A stretch of DNA of 61,635 bases from Hyphomicrobiales bacterium (GTDB lineage Bacteria > Pseudomonadota > Alphaproteobacteria > Rhizobiales > Aestuariivirgaceae): NCBI GenBank assembly GCA_025359045.1, contig JANYHN010000035.1:1-61635 (forward strand). Direction: 5' to 3'. Each line of letters begins with the position of its first letter. Position 1 is the stretch's first letter. A program made the position numbers and the translations under genes. Below are positions 43,330 through 53,177 of this stretch, one piece after another. The notes under the pieces were generated by a model that saw only the letters and a program-made list of their open reading frames with translations, ran no database searches and was not told where the DNA came from.

Positions 43330-45273
43330 ATGACCGACAAAATTTACGCTGTGCCTGCAGCCTGGAAGAAGCGCGCGCTGGTTGATGCATCGGGCTACGA
43401 GAAGTCATATGCAGATTCAGTGAAGAACCCGGCCAAATTCTGGGGCAAGCAGGCCAAGCGGCTCGATTGGTTTAAGGCCCCGACCAAAATCAAAAACACG
43501 ACGTTTAATTATCCAGATGTATCTATCAAATGGTATGAAGATGGTGTTTTGAACGTTGCCTATAATTGTGTTGATCGGCATTTGAAGAAGCGCGCCAACC
43601 AGACGGCGATTATCTGGGAAGGCGATAACCCCTATGACGATAAAAAGATAACTTACCGCGAGCTTTATGAACATGTGTGCCGCATGGCCAATGTGCTGAA
43701 AAGCCATGGCGTGAAGAAGGGTGACCGCGTTACGATTTACATGCCGATGATTCCGGAGGCAGCTTACGCGATGCTGGCTTGTGCGCGCATTGGAGCCGTG
43801 CACTCGGTAGTTTTTGGCGGTTTCTCGCCTGAATCTTTGGCAGGCCGGATTCTCGATTGCGATTCGAAATTTATCATCACCGCTGATGAAGGCCTGCGCG
43901 GCGGTAAAAAAATTCCACTCAAAGCTAACACAGACGCTGCCTTGGCCAAATGCAAAGGCGATGAAAAAGTGTTGATGATCCGCCGCACCGGCGCTGCGGT
44001 GAATGTCAAAGCAGGGCGTGATCTTTGGTATCATGAAGAAGTGCTGAAGGTTTCAGCTGAATGCAAACCAGAGAAAATGAAAGCGGAAGACCCGCTGTTT
44101 ATTCTTTATACGTCAGGCTCTACTGGCAAACCCAAGGGCGTGTTGCACACCACGGGCGGCTACACTGTGTATGCATCAATGACCCACCAATATGTTTTCG
44201 ATTATCATGATGGTGATGTTTATTGGTGCACCGCAGATGTGGGCTGGGTGACGGGGCACAGCTATATTCTTTATGGCCCATTGGCCAATGGCGCAACCAC
44301 ACTCATGTTTGAAGGCGTGCCGAATTATCCTAACACATCGCGCTTTTGGGAGGTGATCGATAAGCACCAAGTGAACATCTTCTATACGGCTCCGACGGCA
44401 CTTCGCGCGTTGATGCAGCAGGGCGATGCGCCAGTCACGCGCACCTCGCGCAAATCGCTGCGCTTGCTGGGTTCTGTTGGTGAGCCGATTAATCCAGAAG
44501 CGTGGGAATGGTATCACCGTGTTGTTGGAGATGGCCGCTGCCCCATTGTGGACACGTGGTGGCAAACCGAAACGGGCGGCATTTTGATTTCGCCGCTGCC
44601 GGGTGCCACGAAATTGAAACCTGGCTCCGCAACGAAACCTTTCTTCGGTTGCCAGCCAGCTTTGGTTGATGACAAAGGTAATATCCTCGAAGGCGAAGCA
44701 TCTGGCAATCTGGTCATCTTGGATTCTTGGCCAGGCCAAATGCGCACGCTCTATGGTGACCACAAGCGCTTCGTCGAGAATTACTTCTCAACTTACAAAG
44801 GCATGTATTTCACAGGCGATGGCTGCAGACGCGACAAGGATGGCTATTACTGGATCACAGGCCGCGTCGATGATGTGCTGAATGTTTCAGGTCATCGCTT
44901 AGGAACGGCCGAAGTCGAATCCGCATTGGTGTCTCATACAAAAGTTTCCGAAGCCGCTGTGGTTGGCTACCCGCACGACATCAAGGGGCAAGGTATTTAC
45001 TGTTACGTCACATTGATGGCAGGCGAGGCAGGCAGCGACGACTTGAAGAAGATTCTTGTTGATCATGTGCGCAAGGAAATTGGACCGCTGGCAACGCCTG
45101 ATAAAATTCAGTTTTCGCCAGGCCTCCCTAAGACGCGCTCCGGCAAGATTATGAGGCGCATATTACGCAAAATTGCTGAAGATGATTTTGGTGCGTTGGG
45201 GGATACTTCGACACTGGCCGATCCCACAGTAGTTGATGATCTGGTTGCAAACAGGCAGAATAGGAAGGGTTAA
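43330..45273 (+). CDS. acs: Acetyl-CoA synthetase
   Basis: A 647-aa AMP-forming enzyme making acetyl-CoA from acetate, ATP and CoA. The core motif [15 protein letters not shown] (about 258-272), [13 protein letters not shown] (about 408-420) and the C-terminal [15 protein letters not shown] with the regulatory acetylation lysine (about 612) are intact. ATG 43330, preceded by GGGAGAG, is used rather than an in-frame codon at 43294; this gives the usual Acs length and N-terminus. Confidence 0.96.
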   Translation: MTDKIYAVPAAWKKRALVDASGYEKSYADSVKNPAKFWGKQAKRLDWFKAPTKIKNTTFNYPDVSIKWYEDGVLNVAYNCVDRHLKKRANQTAIIWEGDNPYDDKKITYRELYEHVCRMANVLKSHGVKKGDRVTIYMPMIPEAAYAMLACARIGAVHSVVFGGFSPESLAGRILDCDSKFIITADEGLRGGKKIPLKANTDAALAKCKGDEKVLMIRRTGAAVNVKAGRDLWYHEEVLKVSAECKPEKMKAEDPLFILYTSGSTGKPKGVLHTTGGYTVYASMTHQYVFDYHDGDVYWCTADVGWVTGHSYILYGPLANGATTLMFEGVPNYPNTSRFWEVIDKHQVNIFYTAPTALRALMQQGDAPVTRTSRKSLRLLGSVGEPINPEAWEWYHRVVGDGRCPIVDTWWQTETGGILISPLPGATKLKPGSATKPFFGCQPALVDDKGNILEGEASGNLVILDSWPGQMRTLYGDHKRFVENYFSTYKGMYFTGDGCRRDKDGYYWITGRVDDVLNVSGHRLGTAEVESALVSHTKVSEAAVVGYPHDIKGQGIYCYVTLMAGEAGSDDLKKILVDHVRKEIGPLATPDKIQFSPGLPKTRSGKIMRRILRKIAEDDFGALGDTSTLADPTVVDDLVANRQNRKG

Positions 45274-45362
45274 AAAGTACTTGAACCTGGTCCTTGTCGT
45301 CCCCATTTGCGCGAAGGTTAACAGACTGCTAGTTTGCAGTCTGAACTGAACAGGGGGTCCCT

Positions 45363-45962
45363 ATGCGTATTGCTAATTTTCTCATTCTCATCGTCACAGC
45401 CAGTTTTCTTGCGGGTTGCGGTATCAATAATGTGCCGACTTACGAACAGGCCATGAAAGCCCGTTGGGGCGATGTGGAAAATAATTATCAGCGCCGCGCC
45501 GATTTGATCCCCAATCTCGTTGAAACAGTAAAGGGCTACGCTGCGCAAGAAAAAGATGTTTTGACAGCTGTTGTGGAGGCGCGGGCCAAGGCCACGCAAA
45601 TGGTTTTGCCAGCTGATATTATCAACAACCCTGAAGCATTTAAAAAATATCAGGATGCGCAAGGTCAGCTCTCACAAGCGCTTGGCAAATTGCTGTCAAT
45701 TCAGGAAGCCTATCCTGATCTGAAATCCAACCAAAATTTCTTGGCATTGCAATCGCAACTTGAAGGTACTGAAAACCGCATCACTGTTTCGCGCAAAGAT
45801 TACATAGAGGCTGTGCAAGTTTATAACACTGAGCTTGTGACCATCCCCGGCCGTTGGTGGGCTTATTGGTTTTATCCAACCGCCAAGCCTGCAGAAACAT
45901 TTGCCGCTGCAGCGGGTTCTGATGCGGCCCCCAAGGTCGACTTTAATAAACCGAAGTCTTGA
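45363..45962 (+). CDS. lemA: LemA-family lipoprotein
   Basis: A 199-aa protein with a lipoprotein signal ending in LAGC (Cys19) and a LemA four-helix domain with NNYQRRADLIPNLVETVKG (about 40-58), the family's most conserved stretch. Its role is unknown, but it is usually encoded with TPM-domain proteins, as here. Its stop overlaps the region just before the TPM gene (45965). Confidence 0.9.
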   Translation: MRIANFLILIVTASFLAGCGINNVPTYEQAMKARWGDVENNYQRRADLIPNLVETVKGYAAQEKDVLTAVVEARAKATQMVLPADIINNPEAFKKYQDAQGQLSQALGKLLSIQEAYPDLKSNQNFLALQSQLEGTENRITVSRKDYIEAVQVYNTELVTIPGRWWAYWFYPTAKPAETFAAAAGSDAAPKVDFNKPKS

Positions 45963-45964
45963 TC

Positions 45965-46705
45965 ATGAACCGCTTGCGGGCCGCGATATTTTTTATTGCG
46001 GCCCTGTTTGCCATCACTGCCGCATGGGCTGAACCGAACTTTCCGGTTCTGACCACCAGCCCCGTGGTCGATGCTGCGGGGGTTTTGGGCGAGACTGAAG
46101 CCGTTATCATCGGCAACAAACTGAAAAATTATGAAGACGCATCTGGCCATCAGATCGCCGTGGCCACTGTGCCCACACTCGAAGGCTATGACATCCGCGA
46201 CTATGGCAATCGCCTGTTTCGCAAATGGCAGCTGGGCGATAAGAAGCGCAATGACGGTGTTTTGGTTTTGGTGGCCCCCAACGAACACAAGGTTTCGATC
46301 GAAACAGGATATGGCACGGAGGGCGATCTGACAGACGCCATGTCTTCGATCATTATCCAAAACGCCATGGTGCCGCGTTTCAAGGCGGGCGATTATGTGG
46401 GCGGTGTAAATGCCGGAATAGAAGATATTGAAAAAGTAATCGGCGGGCAGGGCGACCAAGTGGTGGCGCGCGCGCAGAATCAGTCGGCTTTGACTATCAA
46501 TGATATTTTGCCCTTTATTATTTTCTTCATCATCGCGTTGATCATCCTGTCCAACGCCTCTCGTGGCGGGCGCATGATCATCATTCCGGGTGGCGGGTTT
46601 AGTGGCGGTGGCGGATTTGGCGGTGGTGGGTATTCGGGCGGTGGCGGTGGCTGGTCGGGCGGGGGTGGAAGCTCCGGCGGCGGCGGCGCATCGGGCGGGT
46701 GGTGA
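45965..46705 (+). CDS. TPM-domain (YgcG-type) membrane-anchored protein
   Basis: A 246-aa protein with a signal peptide (AAIFFIAALFAITAAWA), a TPM domain (about 28-165: VVDAAGVLGETEA, GVLVLVAPNEHKVSIETGYGTEG), one C-terminal transmembrane helix (ILPFIIFFIIALIIL) and a glycine-rich tail (GGG repeats) that ends in GGW. ATG 45965 follows a TTG that overlaps the lemA stop. TPM proteins are linked to membrane protein turnover and photosystem repair in plants; the bacterial role is unclear. Confidence 0.88.
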   Translation: MNRLRAAIFFIAALFAITAAWAEPNFPVLTTSPVVDAAGVLGETEAVIIGNKLKNYEDASGHQIAVATVPTLEGYDIRDYGNRLFRKWQLGDKKRNDGVLVLVAPNEHKVSIETGYGTEGDLTDAMSSIIIQNAMVPRFKAGDYVGGVNAGIEDIEKVIGGQGDQVVARAQNQSALTINDILPFIIFFIIALIILSNASRGGRMIIIPGGGFSGGGGFGGGGYSGGGGGWSGGGGSSGGGGASGGW

Positions 46706-46708
46706 ACA

Positions 46709-47347
46709 ATGAAAGAGAATGTCACCAAATCTGACCGTCATGCGGTTGTCGCTGCGATCAAAGACGCGGAACTCAAAACCAGCGGTGAGATTATCGTCGT
46801 GGTCGCTAAGCAATCAGACGATTATGTGCATGTGCCAATTCATATCGCAGCTGGAATAGCTTTAGCTGTGCCCTTTGTGCTGCCCTGGGCCGCGCGGTTT
46901 TTTCCGTGGGCATCCGTTTCGCTTTGGTGGGTTTTTGCAATTCAACTGATTGTATTTATTGTTGCCGCCTTGGTGTTGAGCCAGAGTTGGTTTCGCTATC
47001 TTGTTACGCCGCGCCGGCTGATGCGTAAATATGCCCACCGCAATGCGGCCACGCAATTTTTGGCCGTGAACGCTCATGGCACAGGCGGTAGGACTGGCGT
47101 GTTGATCTTCGTTTCGCTGTTGGAACGTTATGTTGAAATTGTGGCTGACACAGCAATTGCCGTCAAAGTCTCACATGCTGATTGGCAGCGCATTGTTAAT
47201 CAGATGTTGCCATTGCTCAAAGTCCAGAAATTAACTGAGGCACTGGTGCTAGGTGTTGAACATTCAGGCGAGAAACTGGCCAAATATTTCCCTCCAAGTG
47301 CTGCCAACCCAAATGAACTGCCAGACCATTTCATTGTATTAGACTAA
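46709..47347 (+). CDS. TPM-domain membrane protein, second paralogue
   Basis: A 212-aa protein with a TPM domain split by two hydrophobic segments (IAAGIALAVPFVLPWAARFF and WWVFAIQLIVFIVAALVLSQSW) near residues 50-90. The end VSLLERYVEIVADTAIAVKV matches the short COG3762 form. It follows the first TPM gene by 3 bp, so lemA and both TPM genes form one operon. In 47348-47554 I see only a loose inverted repeat (GCCCTAC 47351-47357 / GTAGGGC 47407-47413) and no gene. Confidence 0.85.
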   Translation: MKENVTKSDRHAVVAAIKDAELKTSGEIIVVVAKQSDDYVHVPIHIAAGIALAVPFVLPWAARFFPWASVSLWWVFAIQLIVFIVAALVLSQSWFRYLVTPRRLMRKYAHRNAATQFLAVNAHGTGGRTGVLIFVSLLERYVEIVADTAIAVKVSHADWQRIVNQMLPLLKVQKLTEALVLGVEHSGEKLAKYFPPSAANPNELPDHFIVLD

Positions 47348-47554
47348 CTGGCCCTACTCGAATCTAAGGTTGTACCTAAATCCTTGATAAATGATGGTAG
47401 GACTCGGTAGGGCGAAATAAATCAAGTATTACTCAGCTAGATTCGTTTTCCAAAAAACCATATCAGCAATTTTAGATTGTCTTAAATGCAGTTTCAGTGT
47501 ATTTTACAAAATAGGGATTTAAATTTTAGTTTGTAGTGTGGGGGAGTTTTATAG

Positions 47555-48289
47555 ATGTTTGTGCGTTATTTGAGTATCGTTGCTGTTATATTTGCGGCGC
47601 TGTTTGCGGGGCCCCAAGCGGCCGAAGCCAAAATCCATCACTATCTATTTGGCACTTATGACGACGGCATTTATCCCGCCGCCAAAAAGCTCCATCACAA
47701 GAAACATCGCAAGCATGTGAAACTCGTCAAACATACAAAAGCCAAGCATCACGTTGTCAAAAAGAAGTTGGCGATGAAAGCAAAGCCAGCGGAGTCGGTA
47801 ACAACCAAGGTGGTTGCCAAGGCTTCCTATCAAGGCCGTGAACTAGTTCAGTTCGCCTCCAAAGAAAAGCCGGGTACAATTATCATCAACACGCGAGAAC
47901 GTTCGCTTTACGAAGTATTGGGTGCAGGCAAAGCCATGCGCTACATGGTGGCTGTGGGTAAAGAGGGTTTCGAATGGACCGGCGTGGCCCGCGTTGGCTT
48001 GAAGAAAGTAGACCCCAGCTGGACACTTCCACCAGAAATGATTGAGCGTAAACCCGAACTGGCCAAATGGGCCATGGGTATGCCCGGTGGAGATCCTGAA
48101 AATCCATTAGGCCCTCGCGCCATGTATCTCTTCAAAGGCAAGTATGACACTGGTTTTCGCATACATGGAACCATCCACCCCGAATCGATTGGTACGGCTG
48201 CGTCTTCTGGCTGCATTAGAATGTTGAACACGGAAGTGATCGAACTCTTCCAACAGACGCGGGTGGGCACAAAAGTCATCGTCTTGTAA
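47555..48289 (+). CDS. L,D-transpeptidase (YkuD) with Lys/His-rich linker
   Basis: A 244-aa exported enzyme. A signal peptide (VAVIFAALFAGPQAAEA) is followed by a very basic linker full of Lys and His (about residues 40-78), then the YkuD domain with HGTIHPESIGTAASSGC (about 206-222), the catalytic His and Cys. It cross-links peptidoglycan at meso-DAP residues or attaches proteins to it. Strong GGGGGAG Shine-Dalgarno. The linker could bind anionic wall or membrane polymers. A close paralogue follows directly. Confidence 0.92.
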   Translation: MFVRYLSIVAVIFAALFAGPQAAEAKIHHYLFGTYDDGIYPAAKKLHHKKHRKHVKLVKHTKAKHHVVKKKLAMKAKPAESVTTKVVAKASYQGRELVQFASKEKPGTIIINTRERSLYEVLGAGKAMRYMVAVGKEGFEWTGVARVGLKKVDPSWTLPPEMIERKPELAKWAMGMPGGDPENPLGPRAMYLFKGKYDTGFRIHGTIHPESIGTAASSGCIRMLNTEVIELFQQTRVGTKVIVL

Positions 48290-48311
48290 TTTCACCGGCT
48301 ATATGTTTGAA

Positions 48312-48345
48312 GGCCCCAGAACAAATTATCTCTGGGGCCTTTTTT
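48312..48345 (+). terminator. Rho-independent terminator abutting the next start codon
   Basis: GGCCCCAGA (48312-48320) and TCTGGGGCC (48331-48339) form a perfect 9-bp stem, with TTTTTT to 48345. The following ATG (48346) starts the second L,D-transpeptidase, so the hairpin takes the place of a ribosome binding site. Confidence 0.85.
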
Positions 48346-48960
48346 ATGGAACGTCGAAACTTTTTGCGCATGCTGCTGGGCGGTATGGCTGGTATGACAA
48401 TATTGACGCAACAGGCTCAGGCGTTTCAGTTTGGCAAGCCAAAAAATGCCAAAACTTCAAACACTAAAAAAGTGAAAACCAAGCGGCTTCGTCCGGTCTA
48501 TCAAGGCCGCACCGAGGTCAGTTTTAACTCAAATGAAAAGCCTGGCACGCTGATTATAAAGACCAGCGAGCGTGCGCTCTATAAAATCCTGGGGAATGGC
48601 AAGGCGCTGCGATATCTCGTGGCCGTCGGCAAGGAAGGTTTCTCTTGGGCGGGCGTTGCAAAAGTGGGCATGAAGCGCGAAAATCCGGTTTGGACACCAC
48701 CACCCGAAATGATCGACCGCAAACCCGAATACGCCAAATGGGCTGAAGGCATGCCCGGTGGCTTGCCGATCAATCCACTCGGGCCACGCGCGATGTATTT
48801 GTTCGATAAGGGCGGCGATACGGGCTTTCGCATCCATGGAACGATCCACCCCGAATCCATCGGCACCGCCGCATCATCGGGCTGCATCCGTATGCTGAAC
48901 AAGGAAGTAATCGAACTTTACGGGCAAACGCGCGTGGGCACAAAAGTCATCGTAATCTAA
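48346..48960 (+). CDS. L,D-transpeptidase (YkuD), second copy, Tat-type signal
   Basis: A 204-aa enzyme about as close to the preceding gene as expected for a tandem duplication: both end in TRVGTKVIV and share HGTIHPESIGTAASSGCIRMLN. Instead of the basic linker it has a short twin-arginine-like signal, ERRNFLRMLLGGMAG, so export is probably by Tat. No Shine-Dalgarno lies before ATG 48346; a TTG at 48307, inside the terminator's left side, is an alternative start that adds 13 residues. Stop overlaps the convergent extensin-like gene by 3-4 bp. Confidence 0.88.
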   Translation: MERRNFLRMLLGGMAGMTILTQQAQAFQFGKPKNAKTSNTKKVKTKRLRPVYQGRTEVSFNSNEKPGTLIIKTSERALYKILGNGKALRYLVAVGKEGFSWAGVAKVGMKRENPVWTPPPEMIDRKPEYAKWAEGMPGGLPINPLGPRAMYLFDKGGDTGFRIHGTIHPESIGTAASSGCIRMLNKEVIELYGQTRVGTKVIVI

Positions 48961-49661
48961 TGGCATCCCCGCACCCAGCCCATGTCGACATGAAAATGAT
49001 CGGCATGGTCGGCGTTGTAATCGGGGCTAAGAGTGAGATTAAAATAGTCGCAGAGGCCATCTCGAACGTCATGGAGAAATTTACCTTCTGAACCTTTGTC
49101 TTTAAATCTTGCAAATACTCCGATGAGACGACCATCCGCCATACGGAAGCCTGAAATATCAAAAGCGTTCGCGGTGGAATGTTCACTCATGTTATATGAT
49201 CGTGCGATGGTGCGACAACTGTATGACCCAAAATGCGTTATTTCTTTTACGCCTTGGCCAAAATATTTCTGAGCTGCTGGCTGCACCACATGACGTTCCC
49301 ACAAGTATAACCGTGCGGCAATATTACAACGAGTCTGCTCAGGCTTGATTTTCGCAAATGACATGCGCTCAAGCATGAGCGTATCTTCCAAGAAACAATC
49401 TGGGCCGTGCCCGCTATCAGGCAATAGTGTGTCGGCGATTCCTGTTTGCTTGATCGATTGCAAACATGCTTGTGGGTTCAGGTCAAGGTTCTTGAGTTTC
49501 AGATTGCGAAACCAGGACGGGCTTTCACGAAGATCAGGTGGCGTGAACGGATCATAATGCGGTGGCAAAGTGATGAGCCGAAAGTTGACAGCCAAGGCAA
49601 ATATTATAAACAGAAATAAAATGACGATAGACAACCGCACTAAAACAGAGCCTAATCTCAT
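48957..49661 (-). CDS. Extensin-like family protein
   Basis: A 234-aa protein with an N-terminal membrane helix (LSIVILFLFIIFALAVNFRL) and an extensin-like C-terminal domain (about 70-230). The catalytic-like set is present: SYSCRTIARS (about 147-156), SEHSTANAFDISGF (about 159-172) and a final HADHFHVDMG. Members are D-Ala-D-Ala or DAP-type peptidase relatives of the VanY/MepA fold, likely acting on peptidoglycan, which suits the two neighbouring L,D-transpeptidases. Confidence 0.85.
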   Translation of the reverse strand: MRLGSVLVRLSIVILFLFIIFALAVNFRLITLPPHYDPFTPPDLRESPSWFRNLKLKNLDLNPQACLQSIKQTGIADTLLPDSGHGPDCFLEDTLMLERMSFAKIKPEQTRCNIAARLYLWERHVVQPAAQKYFGQGVKEITHFGSYSCRTIARSYNMSEHSTANAFDISGFRMADGRLIGVFARFKDKGSEGKFLHDVRDGLCDYFNLTLSPDYNADHADHFHVDMGWVRGCH

Positions 49662-49825
49662 TCTGCAAACATCCCCCCAACAACCAATTCATTTATTGTT
49701 GCAGGCGGTTCAAGGCAAAACCAAGACAAGAGGCCACATTGGTGATCTGACCTGATACCTTATGCCGTATTTGCTTTGTTGCAATGCACTCGTTAAAAGG
49801 CAGCAGCGTTTCAAAAGGCAAGTCA

Positions 49826-50224
49826 ATGTCAGGTTCCAAGCCCAAAGCGCGGCCATTATCGCCGCATCTGCAAATCTATCGCCCCATGTTATCAATGACC
49901 ATGTCGATTATGCACCGCATCACCGGTGTGGCGCTGGCTATTGGAATGATCGGGCTGGTGTGGTGGTTGACGGCGGCGTCGATTTCGGATGGCTATTTCG
50001 AATTGGTGCAGGGGTTTATCTCACATTGGTTTGGCCAATTGGTTCTGTTTGGATTTACATGGGCTTTGATGCACCACATGCTGGGCGGGCTTCGCCATTT
50101 CATTTGGGATACGGGGCGCGGGTTTGAACTTAAAACTGTTGAGTGGCTGGTACGCGCCAACCTGATTGGCTCGGTGTTGCTGACTTTGTTGATCTGGGTG
50201 ATTGCTTATGGGGTGCGAGCATGA
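49826..50224 (+). CDS. sdhC: Succinate dehydrogenase cytochrome b556 subunit
   Basis: A 132-aa membrane subunit anchoring SdhAB and binding heme b and ubiquinone: RPLSPHLQIYRP (about 9-20), SIMHRITG (about 27-34) and HHMLGGLRHFIWD (about 84-96) are the family marks. ATG 49826, 7 nt after AAAAGG, is preferred to an ATG at 49784. First of sdhCDAB. Confidence 0.95.
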   Translation: MSGSKPKARPLSPHLQIYRPMLSMTMSIMHRITGVALAIGMIGLVWWLTAASISDGYFELVQGFISHWFGQLVLFGFTWALMHHMLGGLRHFIWDTGRGFELKTVEWLVRANLIGSVLLTLLIWVIAYGVRA

Positions 50225-50598
50225 GCATGCGCAGTGATCTCGGCAAGGTGCGTGGCTTGGGTTCGGCCAAATCCGGCACCGAACATTTCTGGATGCAGCG
50301 GGTAACGGCTATTGCCAATGTGCCGCTGGTGATTTTTCTGGTGTGGTTCATCATTTCGCATATTGGTGTAACCCGCATGGAATTAATCGCTTCGGTGAAA
50401 CATCCTTTGATCGCTGTTGGTTTGCTGCTGGCTTTCGCGTCCTTCCTTTATCACATGCGCCTTGGCCTCCAAGTTGTGATTGAAGATTATGTGCATGGGT
50501 CGACCAAGTTTGCAGCGCTTCTCGCCAACACATTCTTTGCAGTGGTTTTGTTCGCCACTGCTGCCTATGCAATTTTGAAAATGAGCTTTGGACTTTAA
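50221..50598 (+). CDS. sdhD: Succinate dehydrogenase hydrophobic membrane anchor
   Basis: A 125-aa protein with three helices and the SdhD opening [21 protein letters not shown] (about 4-24). [21 protein letters not shown] (about 71-91) carries the heme His and the quinone-site Asp-Tyr. It overlaps sdhC by 4 bp and sdhA by 1 bp. Confidence 0.95.
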   Translation: MSMRSDLGKVRGLGSAKSGTEHFWMQRVTAIANVPLVIFLVWFIISHIGVTRMELIASVKHPLIAVGLLLAFASFLYHMRLGLQVVIEDYVHGSTKFAALLANTFFAVVLFATAAYAILKMSFGL

Positions 50599-52391
50599 TG
50601 ACTTCCTCTTATCCGATTACCGATCATACATTCGATGTTGTCGTGGTGGGCGCCGGTGGTGCTGGTTTGCGCGCGGCCCTTGGTGCGTCGCAAGCGGGAT
50701 TGAAAACGGCGTGCATTTCAAAAGTCTTCCCCACGCGTTCACACACCGTGGCAGCCCAAGGCGGCATTGCTGCATCTCTTGCCAATATGGGTGCTGATGA
50801 TTGGCGCTGGCATATGTATGACACAGTGAAGGGTGCGGATTGGCTGGGCGACCAGGACGCAATCGAATATCTGGTGCGCAATGCGCCGACTGCTGTTTAC
50901 GAACTCGAACATTTTGGCCTGCCTTTTTCACGCACCGAAGATGGCAAGATTTATCAGCGTCCATTTGGCGGGCATATGATGAACATGGGCGAAGGCCCAC
51001 CCGTGCAGCGCACCTGTGCTGCCGCCGATCGCACTGGCCACGCAATGCTCCACACTTTGTATGGGCAAAGCTTGAGGTACGACACGGCGTTCTTCATCGA
51101 ATATTTTGCGCTCGATTTGATCATGGAAAATGGCGCGTGTCGTGGCGTGATTGCCATGTGCATGGAAGATGGCAGCATTCACCGCTTCCGTTCGCATCAA
51201 ACAATTCTAGCCACGGGCGGTTATGGCCGTGCTTATTTCTCCGCCACATCCGCGCACACCTGCACGGGTGATGGCAATGCCATGGTGCTCCGCGCTGGTC
51301 TCCCTTTGCAAGATATGGAGTTCGTTCAATTCCACCCCACAGGCATTTATGGCGCTGGCTGCCTGATTACCGAGGGCGCGCGCGGCGAGGGCGGTTATCT
51401 CACCAACTCAGCAGGCGAACGTTTTATGGAACGTTATGCGCCATCGGCCAAAGACTTGGCATCACGCGATGTTGTTTCGCGTTCGATGACCATTGAAATT
51501 CGTGAAGGCCGTGGCGTTGGCCCGCTCAAAGATCATATTCATCTTCATCTCGAACATCTTGATCCTGCTGTATTGCATGAGCGCTTGCCAGGCATTTCTG
51601 AATCAGCGAAAATTTTCGCTGGCGTTGATGTGACCAAAGAGCCAATCCCGATTCTGCCGACCGTGCATTATAACATGGGCGGCATTCCCACCAACTATCA
51701 TGGTGAAGTTTTGGCTGGCGATAAAAAGAACGAAGGAAAAATCGTCGAAGGCCTGATGGCTGTGGGCGAAGCCGCCTGCGTTTCAGTACATGGGGCCAAT
51801 CGCTTGGGTTCGAATTCACTGATTGACCTTGTTGTGTTTGGCCGAGCAGCTGGGCTGCGCTGCATCGAGAAAGTCAAACTGGGCACAGCGCATGCCGAAC
51901 TTTCAAAAAGTGCAGGCGAAGCTGCACTTTTGCGTTTAGATCATTTCCGCCACGCCAATGGCAGCACACCAACCGCAAAGCTCCGCGCGCAAATGCAACG
52001 CGTGATGCAAGATGACGCCGCAGTGTTCCGCACCCAAAAGACGCTCCAAGAAGGTTCCACTAAAATCAACGCCATTTGGCAAGGCGTGGACGATATTTCG
52101 GTTACAGATCGGTCCTTAGTGTGGAACAGCGACTTGATCGAAACATTGGAATTCGACAACCTTATCGTCCAAGCCGCAGCAACAGTCGACTCTGCATTAG
52201 CCCGCCAAGAAAGCCGCGGCGCCCATGCCAGAGAAGATTTCCCCAAACGTGATGACGTGAAATGGATGAAACATTCATTGAGCTGGACTGACGGCGCAAA
52301 GAAGAGAGTTACTCTGGGCACGCGCGGTGTTCACAATTATACGATGAGCAACGATATAGAATACATTAAACCCAAAGCACGGGTGTACTAA
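50598..52391 (+). CDS. sdhA: Succinate dehydrogenase flavoprotein subunit
   Basis: A 597-aa flavoprotein with covalent [15 protein letters not shown] (about 17-28), SHTVAAQGG with the FAD-linking His (about 49-57), [21 protein letters not shown] (about 246-266) with catalytic residues, and [14 protein letters not shown] (about 399-412). It oxidises succinate to fumarate in the TCA cycle and complex II. Confidence 0.97.
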   Translation: MTSSYPITDHTFDVVVVGAGGAGLRAALGASQAGLKTACISKVFPTRSHTVAAQGGIAASLANMGADDWRWHMYDTVKGADWLGDQDAIEYLVRNAPTAVYELEHFGLPFSRTEDGKIYQRPFGGHMMNMGEGPPVQRTCAAADRTGHAMLHTLYGQSLRYDTAFFIEYFALDLIMENGACRGVIAMCMEDGSIHRFRSHQTILATGGYGRAYFSATSAHTCTGDGNAMVLRAGLPLQDMEFVQFHPTGIYGAGCLITEGARGEGGYLTNSAGERFMERYAPSAKDLASRDVVSRSMTIEIREGRGVGPLKDHIHLHLEHLDPAVLHERLPGISESAKIFAGVDVTKEPIPILPTVHYNMGGIPTNYHGEVLAGDKKNEGKIVEGLMAVGEAACVSVHGANRLGSNSLIDLVVFGRAAGLRCIEKVKLGTAHAELSKSAGEAALLRLDHFRHANGSTPTAKLRAQMQRVMQDDAAVFRTQKTLQEGSTKINAIWQGVDDISVTDRSLVWNSDLIETLEFDNLIVQAAATVDSALARQESRGAHAREDFPKRDDVKWMKHSLSWTDGAKKRVTLGTRGVHNYTMSNDIEYIKPKARVY

Positions 52392-52400
52392 GGAACGATT

Positions 52401-53177
52401 ATGGTCACCTTTACTCTCCCACAAAACTCAAAGCTCACCCCCGGAAAAAACTGGCCCATCCCCGTTGCCAAAAATTTGCGTGAGTTTAGAATCTATCGCT
52501 GGAACCCCGATGATGGTCTGAACCCGCATGTCGACACCTATGCGTTGGACATGGATGACTGCGGCCCGATGGTTTTAGATGCGCTTGTCAAGATCAAGAA
52601 TGAGCAAGACCCAACGCTCACATTCCGTCGTTCTTGCCGCGAAGGTATTTGTGGTTCCTGCGCCATGAATATTGATGGAACCAACACGCTGGCATGCCTC
52701 AAGGCGTGCGATGATGTGAAAGGTGCCGTGAAAATCTATCCGCTCCCGCACATGGCGGTGGTCAAAGACCTCGTCCCCGATATGACGCATTTTTATGCGC
52801 AGCACCGCAGCATTGAACCATGGCTCAAAACCACCACGCCAACACCACAAGCTGAATGGAAACAAAGCGAGGGTGAACGGGCATTACTCGACGGACTCTA
52901 TGAATGCATCCTCTGTGCCTGCTGCTCGACCTCTTGCCCATCATACTGGTGGAATGGTGATCGTTATTTAGGCCCGGCAGTTTTGCTGCAAGCCTATCGC
53001 TGGCTGATTGACTCGCGCGATGAAGCGACAGGCGAGCGCCTCGATAATCTGGAAGACCCGTTCCGCCTCTATCGCTGCCACACCATCATGAACTGCGCCA
53101 AGGCCTGCCCCAAGGGCCTATCGCCAGCTAAGGCGATCGCTGAAATCAAGAAAATGATGGTGGAACGGCGGGTTTAA
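52401..53177 (+). CDS. sdhB: Succinate dehydrogenase iron-sulfur subunit
   Basis: A 258-aa subunit with Cys79, Cys84, Cys87 and Cys99 for the [2Fe-2S] centre, [12 protein letters not shown] (about 171-182) and [15 protein letters not shown] (about 227-241) for the [4Fe-4S] and [3Fe-4S] clusters. It transfers electrons from the SdhA flavin to the quinone site. A DUF3445 gene follows without any gap. Confidence 0.97.
   Translation: MVTFTLPQNSKLTPGKNWPIPVAKNLREFRIYRWNPDDGLNPHVDTYALDMDDCGPMVLDALVKIKNEQDPTLTFRRSCREGICGSCAMNIDGTNTLACLKACDDVKGAVKIYPLPHMAVVKDLVPDMTHFYAQHRSIEPWLKTTTPTPQAEWKQSEGERALLDGLYECILCACCSTSCPSYWWNGDRYLGPAVLLQAYRWLIDSRDEATGERLDNLEDPFRLYRCHTIMNCAKACPKGLSPAKAIAEIKKMMVERRV

Noticed and set aside
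44176..44763. Antisense frame within acs
   Set aside because: Overlaps conserved acetyl-CoA synthetase motifs; composition is that of a reverse-strand shadow.
46590..46705. GGC-rich tandem DNA repeat
   Set aside because: It is the low-complexity glycine tail of the TPM protein, common in this family, with irregular units.
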